Source of the DNA: Caryophanales bacterium
GTDB lineage: Bacteria > Bacillota_I > Bacilli_A > RF39 > UBA660
Reading direction: 5' to 3'
Length of the DNA: 12,207 nt
NCBI GenBank assembly: GCA_016291995.1
Contig: JAEEZV010000042.1
Coordinates: 1 to 12,207 of the forward strand
Made by a program: the position numbers and the translations under genes. Each line of letters begins with the position of its first letter. Within the stretch, counting starts at the first letter, position 1. The notes under the pieces were generated by a model that did no database searches, had not been told where the DNA came from, and worked only from the letters and a program-made list of their open reading frames with translations. Shown piece after piece: positions 1 through 6,359 of the stretch.

Positions 1-18
1 TAATTTATGTCTAGTTTA

Positions 19-47
19 TTTACAAAGATAGCTATAAGTAATATACT
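19..47 (+). promoter_or_regulatory. Predicted sigma-A-type promoter of the first gene
   Basis: TTTACA (19-24) and TATACT (42-47) are separated by 17 bp. A second -10-like TATAAT overlaps at 48-53 but has no matching -35. Using TATACT, transcription would start near 54, only about 11 nt before the ATG at 65, leaving just enough room for the GGGTGAGG ribosome binding site (55-62). Bases 1-18 show nothing recognisable. Confidence 0.45.
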
Positions 48-64
48 TATAATAGGGTGAGGAT

Positions 65-1078
65 ATGAAAAAGAGGGATAGTTTGGTTTTAAATGTTTCA
101 TCATCTAATGATCTTAATAAAATAAAAAAAGGTACAAAATACATCAATATTGATATTACTAATTTAGATTATGATGTCTTAAAATATTTCTTAAAATATG
201 GTGAAGAATATATGTATTCGGATATTTGTGAAGGAATACCAGGATATAATTATGTTACGCATAGTGAATTTGTTAAGGGAGAAGAAATAATTGATAAGAT
301 ATATATGAATATGCCTAGTGGTTTAACAGAATTAGAATTATGTAAGTATTTATATATTTCACTTGGTAAATATGTCTCTGTGGATATCAATATGGATACT
401 TCTAAGAATGAAGTATGTAATATATCAATGTTAAATAATATCGATAATATATGGGGAAGTTTATTTCTTGGCAAAGTAAATGATAATATTATTACCAAAA
501 TATATTATTATTTATGTAAGAGAGTTGGTATCGATATTAAGATATTGAATAAGGAAAATGTAATAAATATTGATAATAAGATATTTAATGTGGTTCTTTA
601 TAATGATCTTCCATTTATTCAAACAAAGATGAAAACAAGATATTTTGGCCCTTATAATGATGATGTTTCAATCGATAAAAAAATTAAATATATCAAAGAT
701 AAATATACAGACTATTACCTAGATAAAGCATTAAAAAATATTGATTATACAAGTGATGATGCCGTATGGTATATACTTGATAAAACCAAGAAAATAATAG
801 GGGTAGACAACGTTAGACCAAACGAGCTTAAAGTTATATATGACTATATTTTTAAAACATATTCTCCAAATACAAGTATTAAAATTAATGATTTATTTTT
901 AAATAAGAGTGATAAATTACATTTTATTATGATTAGTTATAATAGTAATCATTATAGTTATAATTATAGAAAAAAAGCATTTATTAAAGTAAGTAATGAT
1001 GACATATTAGATAATATAAATGCTAATAAGATAGGATTATATTTACATGAAGTAATACCTAATATCGATAATTACTAA
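65..1078 (+). CDS. Unrecognised protein, weak transglutaminase-like signature, possibly inactive
   Basis: 337 residues, no signal peptide or membrane segment seen, so probably cytoplasmic. I do not recognise the whole protein. Residues 83-110 (Leu-Thr-Glu-Leu-Glu, then Lys-Tyr-Leu-Tyr-Ile-x-Leu-Gly-Lys and Ser-x-Asp) and residues 138-161 (a helix ending Arg-Val-Gly-Ile-Asp) resemble, from memory, the region around the catalytic Cys in transglutaminase-like proteins of gut Firmicutes. The expected Cys at the start of that helix is replaced by Asn-Ile-Ile, and no His/Asp pair follows convincingly, so if the assignment is right the protein is likely non-catalytic. It lies 34 bp upstream of mreC with no terminator or clear promoter between, suggesting cotranscription with mreCD and a possible envelope link. 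The ATG at 65 follows GGGTGAGG. The gene is real (long, codon bias like its neighbours); the function is uncertain. Confidence 0.75.
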   Translation: MKKRDSLVLNVSSSNDLNKIKKGTKYINIDITNLDYDVLKYFLKYGEEYMYSDICEGIPGYNYVTHSEFVKGEEIIDKIYMNMPSGLTELELCKYLYISLGKYVSVDINMDTSKNEVCNISMLNNIDNIWGSLFLGKVNDNIITKIYYYLCKRVGIDIKILNKENVINIDNKIFNVVLYNDLPFIQTKMKTRYFGPYNDDVSIDKKIKYIKDKYTDYYLDKALKNIDYTSDDAVWYILDKTKKIIGVDNVRPNELKVIYDYIFKTYSPNTSIKINDLFLNKSDKLHFIMISYNSNHYSYNYRKKAFIKVSNDDILDNINANKIGLYLHEVIPNIDNY

Positions 1079-1102
1079 TTATTTGTTAATAATAAATATA
1101 TC

Positions 1103-1108
1103 GAGGTG
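1103..1108 (+). promoter_or_regulatory. Ribosome binding site that fixes the mreC start
   Basis: GAGGTG sits 4 nt before the ATG at 1113. It lies inside the upstream extension of the open frame (in-frame TTG at 1083), which has no such site of its own, so the ATG at 1113 is the likely start. Confidence 0.75.
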
Positions 1109-1112
1109 TTAT

Positions 1113-1967
1113 ATGAAAAAGAAGAAAAAACAGAATAGACAGAGAATTTTAATTATTGCTATTGGTGTTATTATTCTTGTATCAATATTATCAGTTACAT
1201 TAAATGAAGATAAGAAAGCAAGTTCATTTTCTTCTTTGGTAAAAGATTCAGTATTAAATATATCTAAAGTAGTTTTATATCCATTTAGATTTGTAATTAA
1301 TAAAGTTGAAGATTATAATAATCTTGCAGATATTAGAGAAAAGTATCAAGAATTACTTTCTAGTACCGATAGAATATCTTCTTTAGAAGCTGAAAATATA
1401 GAACTTAGGAAGCAGATAGATGCCTTGAAGGATGAATTAAATATTACATATACCATAAATGATTATGAGTTTTTAAATGCTACGGTTATAAGTAGAAATA
1501 TTGCTTATTGGTATAATACTATTACTATTGATAAGGGTAGTTTTAATGGCATAAAAAAAGATATGGTAGTAGTTAATAGTCAAGGTTTAATTGGTAAAAT
1601 AGTATCAGTATCTACATTTACTAGTGATGTAAGACTACTTACAACTGGCGATACAGCTAATAAAATAAGTGTGAGAATTACAGATGGAATAACATCTGTA
1701 AATGGTCTTATCAGTGGATATGATTATGGTACAAATACATTGACAGCTGAAGGAATCAGTAATACAGAAAGAGTAAATGCAGGTGATTATGTCTATACAT
1801 CTGGACTTGGAGGAATATATCCATCAGGTATTTTGATTGGATTTGTAAGAGAAATAAATACTGACGAATACGATTTAGCTAAGATAATAAATGTTGAACC
1901 GGTATGCGATTTTAATGATATTAATTATGTTGCAGTTTTAAAAAGAAAAGAGAATAATGATGATTAG
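1113..1967 (+). CDS. mreC: Rod shape-determining protein MreC
   Basis: 284 residues, normal for the family. MreC is a bitopic membrane protein that links the MreB cytoskeleton to the lateral wall synthesis machinery (MreD, RodA, PBP2). A Lys-rich cytoplasmic N-terminus (1-11) precedes one membrane helix (about 12-30), a coiled coil (about 60-112, with the run LEAENIELRKQ) and the extracytoplasmic beta domain (about 120-275). Family hallmarks are Asp-Lys-Gly-Ser-x-x-Gly-Ile-Lys-x-x-Met-Val-Val (139-153), Gly-Leu-Ile-Gly-Lys (158-162) and Thr-Ser-Gly-Leu-Gly-Gly-Ile-Tyr-Pro-Ser-Gly (219-229). The ATG at 1113 is chosen over an in-frame TTG at 1083 because GAGGTG is correctly placed before it. 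The 3' end overlaps mreD by 11 bp, suggesting translational coupling. mreB, usually just upstream in Bacilli, is absent; the preceding gene is an unknown protein. Confidence 0.95.
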   Translation: MKKKKKQNRQRILIIAIGVIILVSILSVTLNEDKKASSFSSLVKDSVLNISKVVLYPFRFVINKVEDYNNLADIREKYQELLSSTDRISSLEAENIELRKQIDALKDELNITYTINDYEFLNATVISRNIAYWYNTITIDKGSFNGIKKDMVVVNSQGLIGKIVSVSTFTSDVRLLTTGDTANKISVRITDGITSVNGLISGYDYGTNTLTAEGISNTERVNAGDYVYTSGLGGIYPSGILIGFVREINTDEYDLAKIINVEPVCDFNDINYVAVLKRKENNDD

Positions 1968-2466
1968 TGTTATTATATATACGATATTATCATTTCTTTT
2001 AGATAATTTAATATCTTGTTATAGGATGTTTAGTATTACTAATCCTAGTATTTTTAGTACAATATATACAGTAATATCTTTAGTTATAATATCTAGTTAT
2101 TTTGATAATAATAAGAAATTAATATATATAACTATAATACTAGGTATATTATTTGATATTATATATACAAATACTTTTATACTTAATATAGTATTATTCT
2201 TACTTATAGTATATATAATAAAAGAAATAGATAACTATATACCTAATAATATATTTACTATTAATATTAAAGCTATAATAGCTGTATTTATATATCATAT
2301 AGTTACATATATAATATTATTATTATCACATTATGGTAGTTATCCGATAAAATTATTAGGTATGATACTTATAAGAAGTATTATTATGACTATTATATAT
2401 ACGAGTATTAGTTATATATTATTTAAAAAGATATATTTTAAAGTTTATGATAAGAAGATAAAATAA
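1957..2466 (+). CDS. mreD: Rod shape-determining protein MreD
   Basis: 169 residues, the usual MreD length. It is almost entirely hydrophobic, with about five predicted membrane helices (roughly 3-20, 30-47, 52-88, 104-123, 132-155) and a basic C-terminus. MreD is the integral membrane partner of MreC in the elongation complex. Sequence conservation in this family is low, so the call rests on topology, length and position directly after mreC with overlapping ends. Two consecutive ATG codons (1957 and 1960) could both serve; no strong ribosome binding site precedes them, which fits coupling to mreC translation. Composition is extreme: 45 of 169 residues are Ile, many encoded by ATA, and Ala is almost absent, reflecting strong AT pressure. 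The stop codon lies inside the following terminator stem. Confidence 0.85.
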   Translation: MMISVIIYTILSFLLDNLISCYRMFSITNPSIFSTIYTVISLVIISSYFDNNKKLIYITIILGILFDIIYTNTFILNIVLFLLIVYIIKEIDNYIPNNIFTINIKAIIAVFIYHIVTYIILLLSHYGSYPIKLLGMILIRSIIMTIIYTSISYILFKKIYFKVYDKKIK

Positions 2467-2490
2467 TTGACTATTTTATCTTTTTTCTTT
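2452..2490 (+). terminator. Rho-independent terminator of the mreCD unit
   Basis: The arm 2452-2464 pairs with 2473-2485: ten consecutive Watson-Crick pairs (AAGATAAAAT with ATTTTATCTT), then a G-T wobble and two more A-T pairs. The loop is 8 nt (AATTGACT). The downstream arm runs into a T-rich tract (2481-2490, nine of ten T). The upstream arm overlaps the end of mreD. The stem is A/T-rich, as expected in this genome. Confidence 0.75.
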
Positions 2491-2495
2491 ATAAT
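2467..2495 (+). promoter_or_regulatory. Predicted sigma-A-type promoter of thiI, embedded in the mreD terminator
   Basis: TTGACT (2467-2472) and TATAAT (2490-2495) are separated by exactly 17 bp, a near-consensus promoter. The -35 box occupies the terminator loop, and the spacer is the downstream stem arm plus T tract. The predicted start of transcription is near 2502, about 11 nt before the ATG at 2513. Confidence 0.7.
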
Positions 2496-2502
2496 TTTGG
2501 TT

Positions 2503-2507
2503 GGTGA
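2503..2507 (+). promoter_or_regulatory. Ribosome binding site that fixes the thiI start
   Basis: GGTGA lies 5 nt before the ATG at 2513. In-frame TTG (2501) and GTG (2504) codons also open this frame, but they fall at the predicted transcription start or inside this site, so they are unlikely starts. Confidence 0.65.
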
Positions 2508-2512
2508 AGTAT

Positions 2513-3691
2513 ATGGAAAGAATAATTCTTATTAAGTATGGAGAATTAACTACTAAAGGTGATAATCGTAATTATTTTATTAATAAAATATATGATAATA
2601 TGAAATTAAAATTATCACATTATGATGTTAGGATCGTTAAAAACAGAGTTAGAATGTTTGTTTATGTCGATGATATGTATATAGATGAAGTAGTTGATAT
2701 TATTAAAAATATTTTTGGTATTCATAGTATTGTGATAGCTTATAAAGTTAATAGTAATGTTAGTGATATAGAGACAGGAGTTCTTGATGCAGTTAAGAAT
2801 GTTAGTTTTAAGACATTTAAGGTAGAAACAGATAGGGCAGATAAGTCTTTTCCAATTTCTAGTATGGATTTTTCTAGACAGATGGGAGCTCTTATTTTAA
2901 AGAATGTTCCAAACATTTCTGTCGATGTTCATAATCCAGAGTATTTACTTAAAATAGAAATTAGAGATGATGGCACATATATTTACGCAAAAGAGATAAA
3001 AGGTCTTGGAGGATATCCTGTTGGGGTTGCCGGTAAAGGACTTTTAATGTTATCTGGGGGAATAGATTCTCCAGTAGCTGGATATATGGCTATGAAAAGG
3101 GGAATAAAATTAGATTGTATCTATTTTGAGTCTCCACCACATACTAGTGAAGCTGCCAAGAATAAGGTTAAAAAATTAGTAAAAAAACTAAGTGTATTCC
3201 AGCCTAATATCGATTTGCATGTTATTAATTTTACGGAAATACAAGAGGCAATATACAAAAATATTAATCCAGAATATATGATAACAATTATGAGAAGAAT
3301 GATGTATCGTATTGCTAAGAGAGTTATGGATAAGTGTGGATTATTAGTTCTTATCAATGGTGAATCGGTAGGACAAGTAGCTAGTCAGACATTAACTAGT
3401 ATGAGAGTAATTAATGAAGTTACTAATGTACCAGTTATTAGACCGGTAGCTTGTTTAGATAAGTTAGAAATAATTGATATTGCAAGAAAAATTGATACAT
3501 ATGAAACATCAATACTTCCTTATGAAGATTGCTGTACGATATTTTTACCAAAACATCCAGTAATAAATCCAAAATTAGAACTTGCTAAAAGTTATGAGGA
3601 TAATATTCCATATGAAGAAATGATTGAAAGAGCAGTTACTAATATGGAAACTATTAATATCTCTTATTTAGAAGAAGATTTTGATATTTAA
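2513..3691 (+). CDS. thiI: tRNA 4-thiouridine synthase ThiI
   Basis: 392 residues, the size of the short (Bacillus-type) ThiI without a C-terminal rhodanese domain. ThiI adenylates U8 of tRNA and transfers sulfur to give 4-thiouridine, a near-UV sensor; in many bacteria it also takes part in thiazole synthesis. The N-terminus MERIILIKYGELTTKG matches the family start. A ferredoxin-like plus THUMP region spans about 1-165, followed by the ATP-pyrophosphatase domain with the PP-loop SGGIDSPVAG (181-190), Glu-Ser-Pro-Pro-His-Thr-Ser (206-212), Asn-Gly-Glu-Ser-Val-Gly-Gln-Val-Ala-Ser-Gln-Thr (292-303) and Tyr-Glu-Asp-Cys-Cys-Thr (337-342), whose Cys residues are the probable sulfur carriers. No cysteine desulfurase gene, often a neighbour, lies in the window. 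It has its own promoter at 2467-2495 and no clear terminator before the next gene. Confidence 0.97.
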   Translation: MERIILIKYGELTTKGDNRNYFINKIYDNMKLKLSHYDVRIVKNRVRMFVYVDDMYIDEVVDIIKNIFGIHSIVIAYKVNSNVSDIETGVLDAVKNVSFKTFKVETDRADKSFPISSMDFSRQMGALILKNVPNISVDVHNPEYLLKIEIRDDGTYIYAKEIKGLGGYPVGVAGKGLLMLSGGIDSPVAGYMAMKRGIKLDCIYFESPPHTSEAAKNKVKKLVKKLSVFQPNIDLHVINFTEIQEAIYKNINPEYMITIMRRMMYRIAKRVMDKCGLLVLINGESVGQVASQTLTSMRVINEVTNVPVIRPVACLDKLEIIDIARKIDTYETSILPYEDCCTIFLPKHPVINPKLELAKSYEDNIPYEEMIERAVTNMETINISYLEEDFDI

Positions 3692-3706
3692 TACCTAAAA
3701 TTACCA

Positions 3707-3734
3707 CATAAAATCTAGTATTAAAACATAATTA
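3707..3734 (+). promoter_or_regulatory. Possible forespore (sigma-G-like) promoter of the spore protein gene
   Basis: CATA (3707-3710) and CATAATTA (3727-3734), separated by 16 bp, loosely resemble the sigma-G pattern (-35 ending CATA/CATR, -10 beginning CAT with a following TA). No good sigma-A promoter is visible in this gap. The match is weak in AT-rich DNA and leans on what the gene encodes. Confidence 0.25.
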
Positions 3735-3765
3735 TTTCACAATCTATTATTATGGAGGTGAAATA

Positions 3766-3975
3766 ATGAGAAGTTCAAAAAGTACTAGTAAATCAATTGC
3801 ACACGGAACTAAACAATCTATTCAGAGAATGAAATATGAAATAGCTAATGAATTCGGAGTTAATTTAGGACCAGATTCTACTTCGAGAGCAAATGGATCA
3901 GTAGGTGGAGAAATTACAAAAAGATTAGTTAAATTAGGTCAAAGTGGGTTGAGTAGTTCACATTCAAAAAAATAA
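3766..3975 (+). CDS. Alpha/beta-type small acid-soluble spore protein
   Basis: 69 residues, the size of the family. These proteins coat and protect DNA in dormant spores from UV and chemicals and are degraded by the germination protease GPR to feed outgrowth. Both conserved blocks are present: Met-Lys-Tyr-Glu-Ile-Ala-x-Glu-Phe-Gly-Val-x-Leu-Gly (22-35, with the GPR cleavage point expected between Glu25 and Ile26) and Ser-Arg-Ala-Asn-Gly-Ser-Val-Gly-Gly-Glu-Ile-Thr-Lys-Arg-Leu-Val (40-55). The N-terminus is unusually Ser/Lys-rich and the C-terminus ends Ser-His-Ser-Lys-Lys. A strong GGAGGTGA site (3754-3761) precedes the ATG, and a terminator follows directly. The position just after thiI matches, as I recall, thiI-sspA in Bacillus subtilis, so this may be the sspA orthologue. 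It implies the organism sporulates or recently did. Confidence 0.95.
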   Translation: MRSSKSTSKSIAHGTKQSIQRMKYEIANEFGVNLGPDSTSRANGSVGGEITKRLVKLGQSGLSSSHSKK

Positions 3976-3978
3976 ATT

Positions 3979-4007
3979 AAGAATAGATTTATCTATTCTT
4001 TTTCTTT
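3979..4007 (+). terminator. Rho-independent terminator of the spore protein gene
   Basis: AAGAATAGA (3979-3987) pairs perfectly with TCTATTCTT (3992-4000) around a TTTA loop, followed by TTTCTTT (4001-4007). It begins 3 bp after the stop codon. Confidence 0.85.
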
Positions 4008-4033
4008 ACTTATCATATATGTTATAGTATAAT
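4005..4033 (+). promoter_or_regulatory. Predicted sigma-A-type promoter of the permease unit
   Basis: TTTACT (4005-4010) and TATAAT (4028-4033) are separated by 17 bp. The -35 box overlaps the last bases of the preceding terminator's T tract. Transcription should start near 4040, about 11 nt before the ATG at 4051. Confidence 0.7.
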
Positions 4034-4039
4034 ACTTGC

Positions 4040-4046
4040 AGGTGAT
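4040..4046 (+). promoter_or_regulatory. Ribosome binding site that fixes the start at 4051
   Basis: AGGTGAT (4040-4046) precedes the ATG at 4051 by 4 nt. In-frame TTG (4036), GTG (4042) and ATG (4045) codons lie before the predicted transcription start or inside this site, so they are unlikely starts. Confidence 0.65.
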
Positions 4047-4050
4047 GGGG

Positions 4051-4767
4051 ATGAAGAGTGAAAATAAAATTGAAGAATTAAAAGCAATGGTTTCTGAGTT
4101 AGATCAAATCTTTTTAGAGTGTAAAAAAGAGATTGATCAATATGGTAGTAAAGATGCACATAGATTATTATCAAATATCTACTACGACACAATCAATATG
4201 TTAGAACAAAATGAATATATTCATTCTGAAAAGAAAATGATAAGTAAACTAACTGATAAAAGAAATGAAATTGCTGTTAAGAGAAATTTAAAAGGAGCAG
4301 ATTTAGATAACAACGTATTACCAGGTGTCTTAGCTGCTGATGCTTATGCATTTGCTGGTATTGGACTATCTTCTTTGACATTTGAAGAATTTTTAAGTAA
4401 GACAATAGTAATGTTAACGGGTACATTAGGTATGTATGCAGTTGGTTCTCGTGCATATGTAAGTAAAGGAAATAAATATCGTATGCAAGAGAAAGATATG
4501 ACTTTAAAAAGCAAAATAGAAATGCATAGAGAAATACTAATGTTACTAATAAAGTGTAGAGAATTTTATGAAAAGATAATTATATATGAATGTGAAAAAT
4601 TCCTTTCTTTAGAGAAAAAATTTACTACTGGATGGACGGTAGATGACCTTTATAATCACATTTTTAAGGACATCGAATCAGGAGATTACAAAGAACGTGC
4701 TAATAGCAATTTAGTAATTCCTGTAAAGCAAAGAGTAAAAATAAAACCAGGTGACTTTAAGTGCTAG
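4051..4767 (+). CDS. Unrecognised helical protein cotranscribed with a permease
   Basis: 238 residues from the ATG at 4051. I do not recognise a family. The sequence is mostly charged and helical. An N-terminal region rich in Glu/Lys/Leu (about 1-85) could form a coiled coil. A less polar stretch at about 89-123, rich in Ala, Gly, Leu and Thr, could form one or two membrane-associated helices. A second charged helical region (about 130-185) follows, then a short basic tail ending Phe-Lys-Cys. There is no signal peptide. The last 7 bp overlap the start of the permease gene and the two share one promoter and terminator, so a role with that transporter (regulation, membrane docking or metal response) is possible but unsupported by any motif. 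Confidence 0.8.
   Translation: MKSENKIEELKAMVSELDQIFLECKKEIDQYGSKDAHRLLSNIYYDTINMLEQNEYIHSEKKMISKLTDKRNEIAVKRNLKGADLDNNVLPGVLAADAYAFAGIGLSSLTFEEFLSKTIVMLTGTLGMYAVGSRAYVSKGNKYRMQEKDMTLKSKIEMHREILMLLIKCREFYEKIIIYECEKFLSLEKKFTTGWTVDDLYNHIFKDIESGDYKERANSNLVIPVKQRVKIKPGDFKC
4749..4754 (+). promoter_or_regulatory. Ribosome binding site supporting the GTG start of the permease
   Basis: AGGTGA lies 6 nt before the GTG at 4761, inside the 3' end of the upstream gene. No ATG opens this frame nearby; the ATG at 4768 is in another frame. This makes GTG the start. Confidence 0.7.
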
Positions 4768-5567
4768 ATGCAATTATTGATGTACTTAAGTTACTTCCTT
4801 TTTTATTTCTATCATTTGTGATTATGGAGTTGATTGAGCATAAGTTAAATAATGAGAAGAAACTTCAGAAAACAAAAAAGTATGGCCCAGTATTAGGCTC
4901 TGTCTTGGGAATTGTTCCACAATGTGGTTTTAGTACTTTGGCATCCAATCTATATGCTGCTAGAGTAATAACATTAGGGACATTATTTTCGGTATATTTA
5001 TCAACTTCTGATGAAATGTTACCCCTTTTAATATCACATCATGAAAATATTAAAAATATTATTTATATTTTATTTGTTAAATTTGCAATAGGACTTATAT
5101 TTGGAATACTTGTGGATATGATATATCACAAAAAAGATAAGAATGAGATAGGTCATTTATGCGAAGAAGAACACTGTCATTGTGAAAAAGAAGGAATAAT
5201 TAAATCAAGTATTATTCATACACTTAAGATAGCATTATTTATTTTAATAATAAATGTTTTATTAAATACGATTATCGATCCAGAGAAAATAAAACATTTT
5301 GCTTATACGAATAAAGTATTAGCACCAATTGTAACTAGTCTCATCGGACTTATTCCAAATTGTGCGGCTAGTGTTATTGTTACAGAATTATATCTTGATA
5401 AAATAATTAGTTTTGGTAGTTGTCTGGCAGGACTTTTGGCATCTTCTGGGGTAGGAATTTTAGTCTTATTTAGACAGAATAAACATTTCATGGAGAATAT
5501 AATCATTACAATTTTACTAGTTTTAATAGCTAGTATATGTGGAATACTATTTAATTTAATATGGTAG
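4761..5567 (+). CDS. Putative heavy-metal permease (ArsP_2-like putative arsenic efflux protein)
   Basis: 268 residues with about eight to ten hydrophobic segments. It resembles the Firmicutes permease family annotated 'putative arsenic efflux protein' (Pfam ArsP_2); the real substrate is unproven. The protein is an internal duplication: half one carries Leu-Gly-Ile-Val-Pro-Gln-Cys-Gly (49-56) followed by Asn-Leu-Tyr-Ala-Ala and Leu-Ser-Thr-Ser-Asp-Glu; half two carries Ile-Gly-Leu-Ile-Pro-Asn-Cys-Ala (195-202) followed by Glu-Leu-Tyr-Leu and Ser-Ser-Gly-Val-Gly. The paired Pro-x-Cys motifs (Cys55, Cys201) probably sit in the membrane on the transport path. Between the halves, a loop holds His132, Cys134, His138, Cys139, His140 and Cys141, a likely metal-binding cluster. 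It starts at GTG 4761, overlapping the upstream gene by 7 bp. Substrate could be arsenite or organoarsenical, copper or zinc, or none of these. Confidence 0.82.
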   Translation: MLDAIIDVLKLLPFLFLSFVIMELIEHKLNNEKKLQKTKKYGPVLGSVLGIVPQCGFSTLASNLYAARVITLGTLFSVYLSTSDEMLPLLISHHENIKNIIYILFVKFAIGLIFGILVDMIYHKKDKNEIGHLCEEEHCHCEKEGIIKSSIIHTLKIALFILIINVLLNTIIDPEKIKHFAYTNKVLAPIVTSLIGLIPNCAASVIVTELYLDKIISFGSCLAGLLASSGVGILVLFRQNKHFMENIIITILLVLIASICGILFNLIW

Positions 5568-5608
5568 AAAAAGAGAATTTGTTGATGTAAATAAATTCTT
5601 CTTTTTTT
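5568..5608 (+). terminator. Rho-independent terminator of the permease unit
   Basis: AGAATTT (5574-5580) pairs with AAATTCT (5593-5599) across a 12-nt loop. After a one-base bulge (5600), G5573 pairs with C5601 and the upstream A run (5568-5572) pairs with the T tract (seven T at 5602-5608). It begins directly after the stop codon. Confidence 0.65.
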
Positions 5609-5632
5609 ATGTGTTAAATAAGTGTTTTAATA

Positions 5633-5661
5633 TTGTATTTTATGAAAAAATAGGGTATAAT
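5633..5661 (+). promoter_or_regulatory. sipW: Predicted sigma-A-type promoter of the SipW operon
   Basis: TTGTAT (5633-5638) and TATAAT (5656-5661) are separated by 17 bp. Transcription would start near 5668, giving a leader of about 22 nt. Two related 11-mers (GTGTTAAATAA at 5611, GTGTTTTAATA at 5622) abut the -35 box and may be an operator or an AT-rich UP element. No other promoter is evident before the next three genes. Confidence 0.6.
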
Positions 5662-5689
5662 TGAAACTAGAGAATAAGGGAGTGTTTTT

Positions 5690-6349
5690 ATGTCTGCAGA
5701 TATTTTATTAGATAGTCAAATGAATAATATTTTTGGAGTTAAACATTACAAGGTAAAAATTATTAAACAGAAAGAAAATCCATTTCGATATGCGGTTAGT
5801 GTCATGTCATATGCACTATTCATATTTTTGATGTTAGTAGGAGGTATGTTACTTCTTTATATTGCTGACATTAGAATAAGAGCAATGAAAGGTGATTATT
5901 CAGCACCAATGTTTAATGCCTACGTCGTTTTATCTGGTAGTATGCTTCCTTCAATTAAAGTAAAAGATATTGTCATTACAAAAAAGATCGAACAAGAAAG
6001 ACTTCAAGTTGGGGATATTATTACTTTTATAACCCCAGATACAAGATTTGGCGGTATATCAGTAACCCATAGAATTAAGCAAATTGTTTATGATGAAAAG
6101 GATGGAATATATAAATATGTAACTAAGGGTGATGCCAATAATGTGGCTGATACAGTACCTGTACCTAATGCTAATATTCTAGGTAAGGTAATATTAAAGA
6201 TTCCTAAGTTAGGTTACATTCAAGATATTTTAGCTAGCAAGGGTGGTTTAATCATATTTGTTCTTGTACCAAGTTTAGCAATCTTATCATATGACATTAT
6301 GAAAGTTCTTAAACGTGTTGGACAAAAAACAAAGCTAATTAAAGAGTAG
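5690..6349 (+). CDS. sipW: SipW-type (ER-like) type I signal peptidase
   Basis: 219 residues. A membrane-bound serine protease that removes signal peptides outside the membrane. The catalytic Ser box is Ser-Gly-Ser-Met-Leu-Pro (82-87; nucleophile Ser84). The general-base position is His127 in Val-Thr-His-Arg-Ile, not the Lys of ordinary bacterial enzymes; this marks the ER/SipW class. Thr-Lys-Gly-Asp-Ala-Asn-Asn (145-151) with Asp154 supplies the conserved Asp region. Membrane helices lie at about 34-58 and 185-203, a typical SipW topology. In Bacillus subtilis, SipW processes TasA and TapA of the biofilm matrix; here the probable clients are the next gene products. It is first in the operon, with GGGAGTG (5678-5684) before the ATG. 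The cytoplasmic N-terminal extension (1-33) is somewhat long. Class is certain; client range is inferred. Confidence 0.93.
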   Translation: MSADILLDSQMNNIFGVKHYKVKIIKQKENPFRYAVSVMSYALFIFLMLVGGMLLLYIADIRIRAMKGDYSAPMFNAYVVLSGSMLPSIKVKDIVITKKIEQERLQVGDIITFITPDTRFGGISVTHRIKQIVYDEKDGIYKYVTKGDANNVADTVPVPNANILGKVILKIPKLGYIQDILASKGGLIIFVLVPSLAILSYDIMKVLKRVGQKTKLIKE

Positions 6350-6359
6350 GATGATTTAA

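Noticed and set aside
250..498. Antisense open frame inside the first gene (others at 3121-3357, 5303-5506 and 8221-8505)
   Set aside because: No ribosome binding site or recognisable protein; these are mirror frames of strong + strand genes.
1068..1082. Perfect 7-bp inverted repeat (ATAATTA, one base, TAATTAT) after the first gene
   Set aside because: All A/T with a one-base centre and no following T tract; not a credible terminator, and common by chance in this composition.
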